64,000 bases of DNA from Microbacterium sp. ABRD28 (GCF_003850245.1 NZ_CP031015.1:3100001-3164000); one strand, 5' to 3'; positions 10,106 through 18,094 are shown, numbered from the stretch's first letter. A program made the numbers and translations. Notes: generated by a model not told the origin, from the letters alone.

Positions 10106-10119
10106 TCGAAGCGCTTCGA
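10106..10119. promoter_or_regulatory. LacI-family operator before the sugar transporter operon
   Basis: Perfect 14-base palindrome TCGAAGCGCTTCGA, 72 bases before the start of the binding-protein gene. The central CG and AAGCGCTT core fit LacI-family operators. The same core occurs in front of the lacI gene at 11239-11252, so one regulator probably controls both. Confidence 0.85.
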
Positions 10120-10154
10120 TGATGCGCGAGCGGATAGGGCGGGAGGCTCCGGGG

Positions 10155-11204
10155 TCAGGCGACGGCGGAACCGGCCACGGCCGCTGACGGGGCGTCGGGA
10201 ACCCGCGCGAGCGAGCCGTGGTCGAGATAGGCGGGTGGAATCAAGCGGATGCCGGGGGCCGGGCGGTCCCCGTCGAAGAACGTCAGGGCGAGGTCGACGG
10301 CGAGGTCGCACGAGGCCTGCGGGACGAGCGGGAGCGCGTCGAGGGGACGCGGGAGCGCGGAAGTGTCGAAGGTCGGCGCGACCGAGATGACCGAGATGTC
10401 GTCGGGAACACGCAGCCCGCGGCCGGCGAGTTCGGCGAGCACCGCCCGGTGCGACTCCTCGGGGCAGTGCAGCACGAGGGCGGTGACCCCGGCGTCGAGG
10501 AGCTCCCCGGTCGCCGCGCGCACGGTCGCGTCGGTGGCGTACTCGTGCCCCGTGGCGCGGAACTCGGCGGCGACGCCGAACATCCCGGCCGCAGCGAGGA
10601 ACTCGTCGCGCACCCGCGGGGGGAAGTTCGATCGCGAGTACGTCACCTCAGGCTGTCCGACGAGCCCGATGCGCGCGTGGCCGGTCCGCGCGATCCTCGC
10701 CACCGCTTCTCTCGTGGCGGCCTTGAAATCGAGGTCGACGCAGACGAGACCTTCGTTGTCGTTCGGCACGCCGATGAAGACGGTGGGCGTATCGATCTCC
10801 CGCGCGAGTGCGACACGCGGGTCGTCAGGGGCGACGTCGAGCACCAGGATCGCGTCGACCAGGCGGTTGGAGGCGACCCGGCGCATGCCGGCCTGAGCGT
10901 CCTCGTCGGTCAGGAGAAGGACGTCGTAGTCGTTGCGGCGCGCGGCCACCGCGGTCGCGAGGACGAAAGCCATGTGGGTCGGCGCGTGCGTGTCTTTCCG
11001 CAGCGGCTCGGTCAGCGCGAAGATGCGCGTGCGGCGCCCGGCCAGCATGCGGGCACCGGCGTTCGGGCTGTACCCCAGACGCTGCACGGCCTCCTCGATC
11101 CGGCGTCGCGTGTCGGCCGAGACCGGTCGCTTGCCGCTGAGGGCATAGGAGACGGTGCTGATCGAGACACCGGCGGCCTTGGCCACCTCATCGATCTTCG
11201 CCAT
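10155..11204 (-). CDS. LacI-family transcriptional regulator
   Basis: 349-residue repressor. The N-terminal helix-turn-helix and hinge read IDEVAKAAGVSISTVSYALSG (residues 3-23) with the minor-groove hinge YSPNAGARMLAGRR around 47-60; residues 61-330 form the periplasmic-binding-protein-like sensor. The ATG at 11204 has GGAG 5 bases upstream. It lies directly upstream of the sugar operon on the same strand, and carries two operators in its own promoter, so it likely represses the transporter and glycosidases and itself. The inducer would be a xylose-containing sugar or xylose, by context only. Confidence 0.93.
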   Translation of the reverse strand: MAKIDEVAKAAGVSISTVSYALSGKRPVSADTRRRIEEAVQRLGYSPNAGARMLAGRRTRIFALTEPLRKDTHAPTHMAFVLATAVAARRNDYDVLLLTDEDAQAGMRRVASNRLVDAILVLDVAPDDPRVALAREIDTPTVFIGVPNDNEGLVCVDLDFKAATREAVARIARTGHARIGLVGQPEVTYSRSNFPPRVRDEFLAAAGMFGVAAEFRATGHEYATDATVRAATGELLDAGVTALVLHCPEESHRAVLAELAGRGLRVPDDISVISVAPTFDTSALPRPLDALPLVPQASCDLAVDLALTFFDGDRPAPGIRLIPPAYLDHGSLARVPDAPSAAVAGSAVA

Positions 11205-11238
11205 GAGGACTCCGTCGTCAGGTGTGGGGTGAGGACTA

Positions 11239-11265
11239 TCGAAGCGCTTCGCGGAAGCGTTTCGA
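11239..11265. promoter_or_regulatory. Tandem LacI-type operators before lacI
   Basis: Two adjoining operator-like palindromes: 11239-11252 (TCGAAGCGCTTCGC, 13 of 14 bases identical to the site at 10106) and 11252-11265 (CGGAAGCGTTTCGA, weaker). Centres are 13 bases apart. They lie 35-61 bases upstream of the lacI start, indicating autoregulation. Confidence 0.75.
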
Positions 11266-11340
11266 CGATGCTGGCACATCCTCCGCGGGAAGCACAAGAG
11301 GTTTGAGGCAGATCACAACAAATGGATGCTGACGTCGCCC

Positions 11341-11354
11341 GCGGCATCCGCTCT
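11341..11354 (+). repeat. 14-base repeat GCGGCATCCGCTCT, copy 1
   Basis: Exact copy of a 14-mer also found at 30742-30755 and 61058-61071, each in non-coding DNA upstream of a plus-strand gene and in the same orientation. Here it lies about 65 bases before the leader ORF. Confidence 0.55.
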
Positions 11355-11369
11355 CGTCGATTTCCGAGT

Positions 11370-11399
11370 TTGCGAAGAACGGGGAGCATCGGTCATAAT
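11370..11399 (+). promoter_or_regulatory. Promoter of the leader-peptide transcript
   Basis: TTGCGA (11370-11375) and CATAAT (11394-11399) are separated by 18 bases. The -10 ends 6 bases before the ATG at 11406, so transcription should start on or next to the start codon, giving a leaderless message. Confidence 0.7.
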
Positions 11400-11405
11400 C
11401 AGCGC

Positions 11406-11507
11406 ATGACTGACGACGCACGCTCTCTGTCCGCCTGGGAGGCGAACGGGACTGCCGGCATGATGGTGGCCGGCCGCGTTGTCATGTGTTGTCGAATGTG
11501 CCGCTGA
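11406..11507 (+). CDS. Putative cysteine-rich leader peptide
   Basis: 33-codon ORF with a good promoter 6 bases upstream and no Shine-Dalgarno. It begins MTDDARSLSAWEANG and ends VMCCRMCR, so three Cys codons fall within the last six codons. Short ORFs ending in Cys-rich codons act as cysteine-sensing attenuation leaders in actinobacteria; the placement before a regulator gene and an 8-base-pair hairpin fits that scheme. No translation evidence exists here, so it is a prediction. The ORF could extend upstream in frame, but that would place the promoter inside it. Confidence 0.6.
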   Translation: MTDDARSLSAWEANGTAGMMVAGRVVMCCRMCR

Positions 11508-11530
11508 CTCGGTAATCCCGCCGGACATCA

Positions 11531-11564
11531 GCGTCGCCGCTCCGCTTACCCGCGCAGGCGACGC
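11531..11564 (+). other. Inverted repeat / possible attenuator hairpin
   Basis: GCGTCGCC (11531-11538) and GGCGACGC (11557-11564) form a perfect 8-base-pair stem around an 18-base loop. It starts 24 bases after the leader-peptide stop and lies about 140 bases before the next gene, where stalled translation of the Cys codons could change folding. No U-tract follows, so a Rho-dependent or translational mechanism would be needed. Confidence 0.45.
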
Positions 11565-11704
11565 GCGACACGTCCCCCGAGACTTCGTCCTTCTCGCGCA
11601 TCACTGAGCGCAGCGGATGTCTCGAGCCCGGCCCCACCGGCCGATTTCGCAGCACTTCTCCGAACCCCGACTCCGCGGGTTCCGCTCCCTCGAGGAACAT
11701 CATC

Positions 11705-12472
11705 ATGTCGACCACCGCTCTTCTCGACCGTCCCGCCCCCGCCCGTCACCTGCGAGCCGTTCCGCGCGTCAGTGACGACACCCCCGCAGCCGCGACGACG
11801 CCCGCCGCCGCGCAGGCCGCCGCGCCCCGACCCGCCACGGGCGCCACGCAGCGCCACCTTCCGCCCGGCACCGCTCCGCGCGGCTTCGCCCTCTACGTCG
11901 GGTTCGACGAGGCGAAGGCACAGGCCTCGGGCGTGAGCCTTCCCGTCCTCGTCGACGCGCTGCGCCGCACCCTCGCCGAGCTCGCCCCCGATGCCGAAAC
12001 CTACGCCACGGTGGCCCTCGCCCCTGCCGGCGCCGGCGGCCGCGACGTCGACGTCGTGCGCCTCGCCCTCCAGGAGCCCGCCGCGGTCGCCCGCACCAAG
12101 CCCGACGAGCCCGAAGAGCACGACGAGACGGTCCGCGGTGTGGTCGTTGACATCTCGCGCAAGCGCGTCGTCATCGACGGCGAGTCGGCGGCGCTGACCT
12201 TCAAGGAGTTCGAGCTGCTGCAGTACCTGGTCCTGCGTGAGGGGCGCACGATCGAGCGCGCCGAGCTGGTGGCCTCCCTCTGGCAGGGCGCCGAGGAGCA
12301 CGACGCCCCGGGCGAGCGCACCATCGACGTGCACGTCCGGCGTCTGCGGGCCAAGCTCGGCCGCTACGAGGACATCGTCCGCACCGTCCGCGGTGTCGGC
12401 TACCGCTTCGACCGTCACGCCGACGTCGTCATCCGGTTCGGCCACGGAACGCCCTCGCCCGACCGCTTCTGA
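11705..12472 (+). CDS. Orphan OmpR/PhoB-type winged-helix DNA-binding protein
   Basis: 255-residue protein with a C-terminal winged helix (about 150-240): LTFKEFELLQYLVLREGRT, then ERTIDVHVRRLRAKLG (recognition helix) and VRGVGYRF (wing). There is no receiver domain; residues 1-55 are Ala/Pro-rich and disordered, and 58-120 (GFALYVGFDEAKAQASGVSLP) form an unknown domain. It therefore cannot be a standard response regulator. It lies 197 bases after the Cys-rich leader and could be controlled by it. Targets are unknown; the divergent glycan genes nearby are one possibility. Confidence 0.8.
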   Translation: MSTTALLDRPAPARHLRAVPRVSDDTPAAATTPAAAQAAAPRPATGATQRHLPPGTAPRGFALYVGFDEAKAQASGVSLPVLVDALRRTLAELAPDAETYATVALAPAGAGGRDVDVVRLALQEPAAVARTKPDEPEEHDETVRGVVVDISRKRVVIDGESAALTFKEFELLQYLVLREGRTIERAELVASLWQGAEEHDAPGERTIDVHVRRLRAKLGRYEDIVRTVRGVGYRFDRHADVVIRFGHGTPSPDRF

Positions 12473-12492
12473 TCAGCCCGGCGCGGCCGTCC

Positions 12493-13662
12493 TCACCGCA
12501 GCGACTCGGCGACCGTGTCCCACCACCGCACCGCGGCGGCGCGGTGCGGCTCGAACCGCCCCGCCGCCGCATCGGCGATCTCCACGCGTCGTGCGTCGAG
12601 CTCGCGCAGGCGTTCCGGCGCGCCGCCCAGGTCATCGAGATCGACGACGCCCGTCTGACCCCAGTGCCCGAGCGCGCCACTGAGCTTGATCCGCGTGTAG
12701 TCGTCGGCGGCGAGACCGAGGACCGGCACGCCCGCGGGGGCGGCGAAGACCGCCGGGTGGTATCTGCTCGTGACGAGCAGCCGCGCGCGACGCGCCAGCG
12801 CCGCCGCACCCCGGGAATCACCGCTCGGCAGAACGCGGCTCTCGCGCGTCATCCGCTCCCGCACCCGCTCGTGCAGCGCCGCATCGCCCATCGGCTCCGC
12901 GCCGGCGGACACCGGACCGAAGTGAGCGTGGAAGATGACGGGCCCGACGGCGTCGGACGCGGCATCCAGCAACCGGGCGATCCTGCTCTCGACGACGTCG
13001 GCGGGCCGTCCTGCGAACCACCCCGACAGGCTCACGAGAACGTACGGCTCGGACGGCGGGTCCTCGCTGCCGACGAGGAAGGAGGCGTCGTCCACGCCGG
13101 CGTGGACCTGGGCCCCCCACGACCGGGCGAGTGCGGCCGAGTCGTGCTCGCGCACCCCCGTCCACGCGGCGTCACGGGTCATGACGGCGACGCGTTCGGC
13201 GTCTTCGGCAACGAGGTCGGGCCCGAAGGTCTGACCGCTCACGACCACCGGAAGCCCCCGCGCGCGGGCCATCGCCGCGAGCGTGGTCCGCTCGTACACG
13301 TGAACCGGCCAGCGCGAAGCGAGGTTGCCGCCGCCGGCGATGAGCACGCCCGAGGCTTCGCTCAGCGCGTCGAGGGCTCCGCGAGCGGGGTCCCCCGACG
13401 CCAGCTCGGCCTCACCGGCCGCCGCGGCGCGAAGGAGCGATGCGCGCTCGCGCGCCACCGCACGTTCGAGTCCGACGAAACCCAGGCGATCGACGGTGGC
13501 CAGCCCATAGCGTGCCGCCGACTCCTCCGGCGCGGAGGACACCCCGATGACGCGTCCACCGCGGTCGGCGAGCTCGACGGCCGCAACCTCGAACATCGCC
13601 TCGTCACCGATGTGGATGATGCCGCCGAGCACCCCGATGTCGCCGATGGTCAGTACGTTCAC
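12493..13662 (-). CDS. Polysaccharide pyruvyl transferase family protein
   Basis: 389-residue enzyme of the CsaB/polysaccharide pyruvyl transferase family, which adds ketal-pyruvate to cell-surface sugars or works on related glycans. IGDIGVLGGIIHIGDEAMFEV opens the fold, GGGNLAS lies near 110, and VTSRYHPAVFAAPAGVPVLGL near 310 is the typical family C-terminal motif. The start is GTG at 13662, with AAAGGA 6 bases before it. It diverges from the HEAT-GT4 fusion gene, separated by 116 bases holding nested inverted repeats, so the two probably share control and a glycan product. Confidence 0.82.
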   Translation of the reverse strand: MNVLTIGDIGVLGGIIHIGDEAMFEVAAVELADRGGRVIGVSSAPEESAARYGLATVDRLGFVGLERAVARERASLLRAAAAGEAELASGDPARGALDALSEASGVLIAGGGNLASRWPVHVYERTTLAAMARARGLPVVVSGQTFGPDLVAEDAERVAVMTRDAAWTGVREHDSAALARSWGAQVHAGVDDASFLVGSEDPPSEPYVLVSLSGWFAGRPADVVESRIARLLDAASDAVGPVIFHAHFGPVSAGAEPMGDAALHERVRERMTRESRVLPSGDSRGAAALARRARLLVTSRYHPAVFAAPAGVPVLGLAADDYTRIKLSGALGHWGQTGVVDLDDLGGAPERLRELDARRVEIADAAAGRFEPHRAAAVRWWDTVAESLR

Positions 13663-13723
13663 GCATGGTCCTTTCCCGTCAAGCCGGTCCTCCGGCACCC
13701 GGACAACCGTAGACTTCCGAGCG

Positions 13724-13763
13724 GGTCACCGCACCTCGTCCGATCGCCGATCGGGCGGTGACC
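13724..13763. promoter_or_regulatory. Nested inverted repeats between divergent glycan genes
   Basis: Outer arms GGTCACCGC (13724-13732) and GCGGTGACC (13755-13763) are perfect complements; inside them CCGATCG (13740-13746) and CGATCGG (13748-13754) form a second perfect palindrome around one base. Could be a regulator site for both divergent genes, or a structured 5' leader of the GT4 gene, 15 bases before its start. Confidence 0.5.
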
Positions 13764-13778
13764 GCTTCGGAGGCAGCG

Positions 13779-15938
13779 ATGGGCATCCAGACGGCGATGG
13801 ACCGCATCATCGAAGCGCCCACGATCGTGCAGGCTCTGCAGGCCGCCGACGACGTCGCGTTCGAGGCAGGGCGCGACCCGGGGGTCCGCACCCTGCGCGT
13901 GTTGTCGGCCGCCCTCGTCGGCACCGACGACATCGCGGCGATCGCCGCCGTCCATGCCCTCGCCGAGATGAACGACGAAGCGGCCGGCGCCCTGCTGGTG
14001 ACCCTCCTCGGCGATGAGCGCCGCTTCGTCGTCGAGCACGCCGCCTGGGCTCTCGGGCGTCGTCCCGCCCGCGCCGCCGCGATCGCGCCCCTCATCTCCC
14101 TGGTCATCGCCGGCGGTTTCACCGGAATGCTCGCCCAGCACACGCTGGAGAAGTGGGCGGCCGGCAGCGGCGAACTCCTCGCCGTCGCCCTGCTCAGCGC
14201 CACCACCGGCGAGGTCGGCGTCGAGGCTCGTGTGCGCCTCACCGAGACGCTCGGTCTGGTGCGTCATCCGCTCACGACGGCGCCGCTGTGCAGCCTCGCC
14301 GCCGACACGTCATCCCCCGCGATCGTTCGCGAGGCGGCGATCGCCGCTCTCGGGCAGCGCGCCGATGCGGACGTCATCGCTCACCTCGAAGACCTCGTCG
14401 CCGAGGGAGGCCTCACCGGCGACCTCGCACGCCTCGCGCTCATCGATGCCGATCCGCCGCACACCCGCACCTCGGCCGACGACGCCGGTGGCGAGGGGGG
14501 CCTCACCGTCGCCCAGCTCTTCCTCCACGCCGACATCGATCCCGCCCTCTCGTCCTCCGGCGCCGGCGACAACGGCGGCATCGCGACGCTGCTCGTGCGA
14601 CTCGGCGACGCCCTCATCTCCGACAGCTCGGTGGTCGATCGCGTGCTCACCCTCTCGCGCGGGACGGTTGCGCAGGCGGGTCCCGACCTGCTGCAGATGG
14701 CCGGCGGCGAGCGCGGCCACCTCTACGGACATGTGCCGTTGACGAGCATCCCGGCCTCGTCGGCGACCGCCTGGCATCTGCGGGTGACGGTGCGTCGCGG
14801 CATCCGTCGTCTTCTGCGCGCCGCGGGGCGGGTCGACGTGCTGCACCTGAGGATGGCGGATGTCGGGAGCCTCGCCGCCGCTGATGTCGCGCGTGAGCTC
14901 GGCATCCCGACGGTGTTCACCGTCGCGCCCGATCCGCACAGTGTGATCGCCTCACTCGAGCGGTCGGGACGGCTGTCGCGTGAGGACTTCGGCGAGATCG
15001 ACCGCACCGAGCACTTCTGGTTCCGCAGCCACCTGGTCCAGAGTCTTGCCGCTTCGGCCGCCCACTCGGTCTTCTTCCCCCGGCCCGAGCTCGAGCGCGA
15101 CATGCGGGCGCTCATCGGCATCGACCTCACCTCCCATCCCGAGCGCCACACCGTCGTCGCCGAGGGCGTGGACCTCGCGGTCGTCGACGACGCCCTCTCC
15201 CGCGCCGTCGGGGTCGCGGCCGGCGCCGAGCCCGACGGCTCCATCGCCGAGCTCGCGGCTCTGATCGACGACCTCGCCCCCGACCGCCGCGGACTCCCGC
15301 TGCTCGTCACCGTCGGTCGGATGCACCGCATCAAGGGGATGGCCGCGCTCGTCGAGGCATGGTCCGCAAGCGACCTGTCCGCCCGCGCGAACCTGCTCGT
15401 CGTCGGCGGTGACCTCGCACACCCGTCAGGTGATGAGCAGCAGCAGCTCGACCTGATCGACGGCTCGGTCCCCCCGCCCGAGCGGGCCGAGCGCGGCCTC
15501 GTCGTGGCGGGTCACCGCTCGAACGACGTCGCGGCCGCCTGGCTCGCCGCAGCTCGGTTCGGCATCCCCGGCAGCGTCGCCCCGGGCGGCGCGTACGTCT
15601 GCGCGAGCGTCAAAGAGGAGTTCGGCCTGGCGATCCTCGAGGCGATGGCCACAGGGCTCGTCGTCGTCGCCCCCGACAGCGGGGGACCTGCCACCTACGT
15701 CGACGATGGCGACACCGGCTTCCTCACCGACACCGCCGACCGGGAGGCCCTCGTCACGGCGATCGGGCGGGCGCTCGATGCTGCGGCCGACGCAGATCCG
15801 CGCCGCGCCGCACGCTCGCGCACGCTTGTGGCCGAACGCTTCACGATCCAGGGCATGGCGGCCACCCTCACCCCGATGTATCAGAACGTCGCCCGGCACG
15901 AGGCGGAGCTGCGCCGCACCGCGGGACTGCTGACGTGA
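13779..15938 (+). CDS. HEAT-repeat / GT4 glycosyltransferase fusion
   Basis: 719-residue two-part protein. Residues 1-230 are helical repeats of HEAT type (for example AAIAAVHALAEMNDEAAGALL and HAAWALGRRPA, each about 30 residues apart). Residues 330-710 form a GT-B glycosyltransferase of family GT4: LLVTVGRMHRIKGM (about 508) and EEFGLAILEAMATGLVVVAPDSGGP (about 615-640), the E-x7-E donor site. An acceptor-side segment lies between. The ATG at 13779 has GGAGG 5 bases upstream; an in-frame GTG at 13758 lacks one. The next gene overlaps its stop by 4 bases. HEAT repeats likely bind a protein partner; this is inference. Confidence 0.8.
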   Translation: MGIQTAMDRIIEAPTIVQALQAADDVAFEAGRDPGVRTLRVLSAALVGTDDIAAIAAVHALAEMNDEAAGALLVTLLGDERRFVVEHAAWALGRRPARAAAIAPLISLVIAGGFTGMLAQHTLEKWAAGSGELLAVALLSATTGEVGVEARVRLTETLGLVRHPLTTAPLCSLAADTSSPAIVREAAIAALGQRADADVIAHLEDLVAEGGLTGDLARLALIDADPPHTRTSADDAGGEGGLTVAQLFLHADIDPALSSSGAGDNGGIATLLVRLGDALISDSSVVDRVLTLSRGTVAQAGPDLLQMAGGERGHLYGHVPLTSIPASSATAWHLRVTVRRGIRRLLRAAGRVDVLHLRMADVGSLAAADVARELGIPTVFTVAPDPHSVIASLERSGRLSREDFGEIDRTEHFWFRSHLVQSLAASAAHSVFFPRPELERDMRALIGIDLTSHPERHTVVAEGVDLAVVDDALSRAVGVAAGAEPDGSIAELAALIDDLAPDRRGLPLLVTVGRMHRIKGMAALVEAWSASDLSARANLLVVGGDLAHPSGDEQQQLDLIDGSVPPPERAERGLVVAGHRSNDVAAAWLAAARFGIPGSVAPGGAYVCASVKEEFGLAILEAMATGLVVVAPDSGGPATYVDDGDTGFLTDTADREALVTAIGRALDAAADADPRRAARSRTLVAERFTIQGMAATLTPMYQNVARHEAELRRTAGLLT

Positions 15939-17245
15939 CGCTCCTCGTCATCAGCCCCGACTACGCCTCGCACCTCCTCCCCCTCGCAGCGCTCGCGACG
16001 GCCTGGCAGAGCGCCGGCGACGACGTCGTGGTCGCCACAGGCCCCGCAACCGCGCCGATCGTGGCGGAGTTCGGGTACCGGCGCACCGACCTCCCCCTCG
16101 GGCGCGGAGCCAATGCCCGTGTCATCCGATCGTCGGAGCAGGATGCCGCGGAGGCGGCGTCTCTCGAGGGGTTCTTCGCCGCCACCCGGCGGGGCATGGT
16201 GCCCACGCTCGCCTACCAGGCGCGGGAGCGCCTGACCGACCTGATGTGGCAGCCGGTCGAGCGGGCCCGCGCGACACTGGCGGTCATCGATGAGGTCGCG
16301 CCCGATGCCATCCTCGTCGATCACCTCGCCTTCAGCGCGCGGCTCGCGCTCCACACCGCGGGGATCGCCTACGGCGACGTGGTGCTGGGGCATCCCAGCG
16401 CGCTGCCGGTACCGGGCGAGGTGTACGGCTACCCGCCGGCGTGGCCGTCGACCCTCCGGCCCGACCCGGCGGAGCTCGCCGACCTGCGGGCGCTCTGCGA
16501 CGAGGTCGCTCGCCGCTTCACCGACCAGTGGAACACCACCGCCGTGGCGTTGGACCCCGGCGCGAGGGCGGTCGACGACGCCTTCATGGTGCACGGCGAG
16601 ACCACGCTGTTCAACTATCCCGCCGAGCTCGCCGAGGGCGATGGACGGATGCTGCCGCCCCACCGCTTCCTCGGGTCCACACCGCGCGAGGAGCCTGCCG
16701 CCGACGACGTCGACGCCTGGATCGCGCGCGGAGAGCCGTTCGTGTACGTCAGCCTCGGAAGTTTCCTGTCGGTTCGCGACGACGTGCTCGCGCGCATCGC
16801 CGACGCGCTCCGCCGCGCCGGCCTCCGCGCGGCGATCGCGACGGGCACGACCCCGGCCTCGGCCCTCGGCGACGTGCCCGCCGGATGGCTCGTCGCCGAC
16901 TACCTGCCTCAGGTGCGCCTGCTCGGCGCGGCCGCGGCAGCGGTCACCCACGGCGGCAACAATTCCGTCACCGAGGCGGTCGGCCAGGGCGTACCCCTCG
17001 TCGTCCTCCCCTTCTCGACCGACCAGTTCGCCGGGGCCGCCGCGATCGAGCGCACCGGCACCGGCCGCGCGCTCGACCCGAATCTCGACGACGTCGACGC
17101 CCTCGCCGAGGCGCTCGGGGAGGTCGCCGATCCGGGCTTCGCGGGTCGAGCGGTGCTCGAACGCATGGCGGCGGCGCAGCACGCGCACCCGGGGCCGCTC
17201 ATCGCCTACGAGTCGCTCGCGCGGGCGGCACGCGGAGTCAGCTGA
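15935..17245 (+). CDS. GT1-family glycosyltransferase (UGT/MGT-like)
   Basis: 436-residue GT-B enzyme of the UDP-glycosyltransferase/macrolide glycosyltransferase type. The nucleotide-sugar site is THGGNNSVTEAVGQGVPLVV (about 328-347), followed by PFSTDQFAGA; the N-terminal acceptor domain begins LVISPDYASHLLPL. The GTG at 15935 overlaps the stop of the HEAT-GT4 gene (GTGA), so both are made together. No membrane segment or signal is seen. The donor and acceptor are unknown; the locus suggests a glycolipid or surface glycan. Confidence 0.85.
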   Translation: MTLLVISPDYASHLLPLAALATAWQSAGDDVVVATGPATAPIVAEFGYRRTDLPLGRGANARVIRSSEQDAAEAASLEGFFAATRRGMVPTLAYQARERLTDLMWQPVERARATLAVIDEVAPDAILVDHLAFSARLALHTAGIAYGDVVLGHPSALPVPGEVYGYPPAWPSTLRPDPAELADLRALCDEVARRFTDQWNTTAVALDPGARAVDDAFMVHGETTLFNYPAELAEGDGRMLPPHRFLGSTPREEPAADDVDAWIARGEPFVYVSLGSFLSVRDDVLARIADALRRAGLRAAIATGTTPASALGDVPAGWLVADYLPQVRLLGAAAAAVTHGGNNSVTEAVGQGVPLVVLPFSTDQFAGAAAIERTGTGRALDPNLDDVDALAEALGEVADPGFAGRAVLERMAAAQHAHPGPLIAYESLARAARGVS

Positions 17246-17263
17246 CGGCGATGCTCAGCTGAC
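17237..17263. terminator. Inverted repeat spanning both convergent stop codons
   Basis: GTCAGCTGA (17237-17245) and TCAGCTGAC (17255-17263) are perfect complements around 9 bases. The left arm contains the TGA of the plus-strand gene and the right arm the TGA of the minus-strand gene. Probable bidirectional terminator; no U-tract. Confidence 0.5.
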
Positions 17264-18004
17264 CGCGTCCGGCACGGCGTCGGGTTCCCCGCCGAGTTCC
17301 GCCAGCACTGCGGCATCCAGGTCGTCGTAGCCGAAGACCAGCGCGGCCATCCGGTCGGGATCGTGCGCGGCGTCGCGATAGCGCTCCATCCGCGCCGCAT
17401 TGGCGTCGTAGGCGGTACCGGCACGCACCTCTCCGACGTGGTGCAGGGCGTACACCCGACCCCGATGGCGGCGCGGAGGTGCGCCCAGGAGCGTCGTGTG
17501 CGCCAGGTACCAGGCGGCGTCTTCGAAGCCCCAACCGCGGAAGCCCTCGTCCTGTCCCCCGTGCGCCGCCCAGGTGCGGGGCGTCGCCACATAGATCCCC
17601 GAGCAGGCGCCGTCGACGAACTGCTCGACCGTGCAGCGTTCGAGGGGCACGCCGGCGGCGTAGTCGGCCGACCCGGTGCGGCCGAGCCAGCGGTACTCGT
17701 CGTAGGGCAGGTGCACCAGATCGCTCGTCGCGGCCGCACGGATGGCGGCGAGCAGCGGCTCGCGCTCGGGAATGGTGTCGGCGTCACCGATGACCACCAC
17801 CTCGTCGATCGCCGCATCGCGCATCGCGGCGTTGCGACAGGCGGCCAGCACGAACGGATCATCTCCGGTGTCGATCGTCAGGATCGGAACCCCCGGGAGG
17901 TTCTGCTGATACCAGGCGACGACGCGATCGAAGGCGTCCAGACGTGACGGCGCGGGGCGCCAGGGGATCACGATTCTCACTGCGGGCACGACGGGAGTGA
18001 TCAA
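17255..18004 (-). CDS. GT2-family glycosyltransferase (GT-A)
   Basis: 249-residue GT-A enzyme. RIVIPWRPAPSRLDAF opens the nucleotide-binding fold, VVVIGDADTIPE (about 70-80) supplies the DxD metal site, and GGQDEGFRGWGFEDAAWYL (about 145-165) matches the galactosyltransferase-like GWGxED motif. The start is probably TTG at 18004, because AGGAAGG lies 4 bases before it; a GTG further in (at VRIVIPW) is the alternative. It converges on the GT1 gene and belongs to the same glycan locus. Confidence 0.8.
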   Translation of the reverse strand: MITPVVPAVRIVIPWRPAPSRLDAFDRVVAWYQQNLPGVPILTIDTGDDPFVLAACRNAAMRDAAIDEVVVIGDADTIPEREPLLAAIRAAATSDLVHLPYDEYRWLGRTGSADYAAGVPLERCTVEQFVDGACSGIYVATPRTWAAHGGQDEGFRGWGFEDAAWYLAHTTLLGAPPRRHRGRVYALHHVGEVRAGTAYDANAARMERYRDAAHDPDRMAALVFGYDDLDAAVLAELGGEPDAVPDAVS

Positions 18005-18094
18005 TGCACCTTCCTTTCCTCGGCGAGCATAAGCGACGGCGGACCCCTCGCGGACACGGGACCTGATGTCGGTGGACGGGCGTACCGTGAGGGG

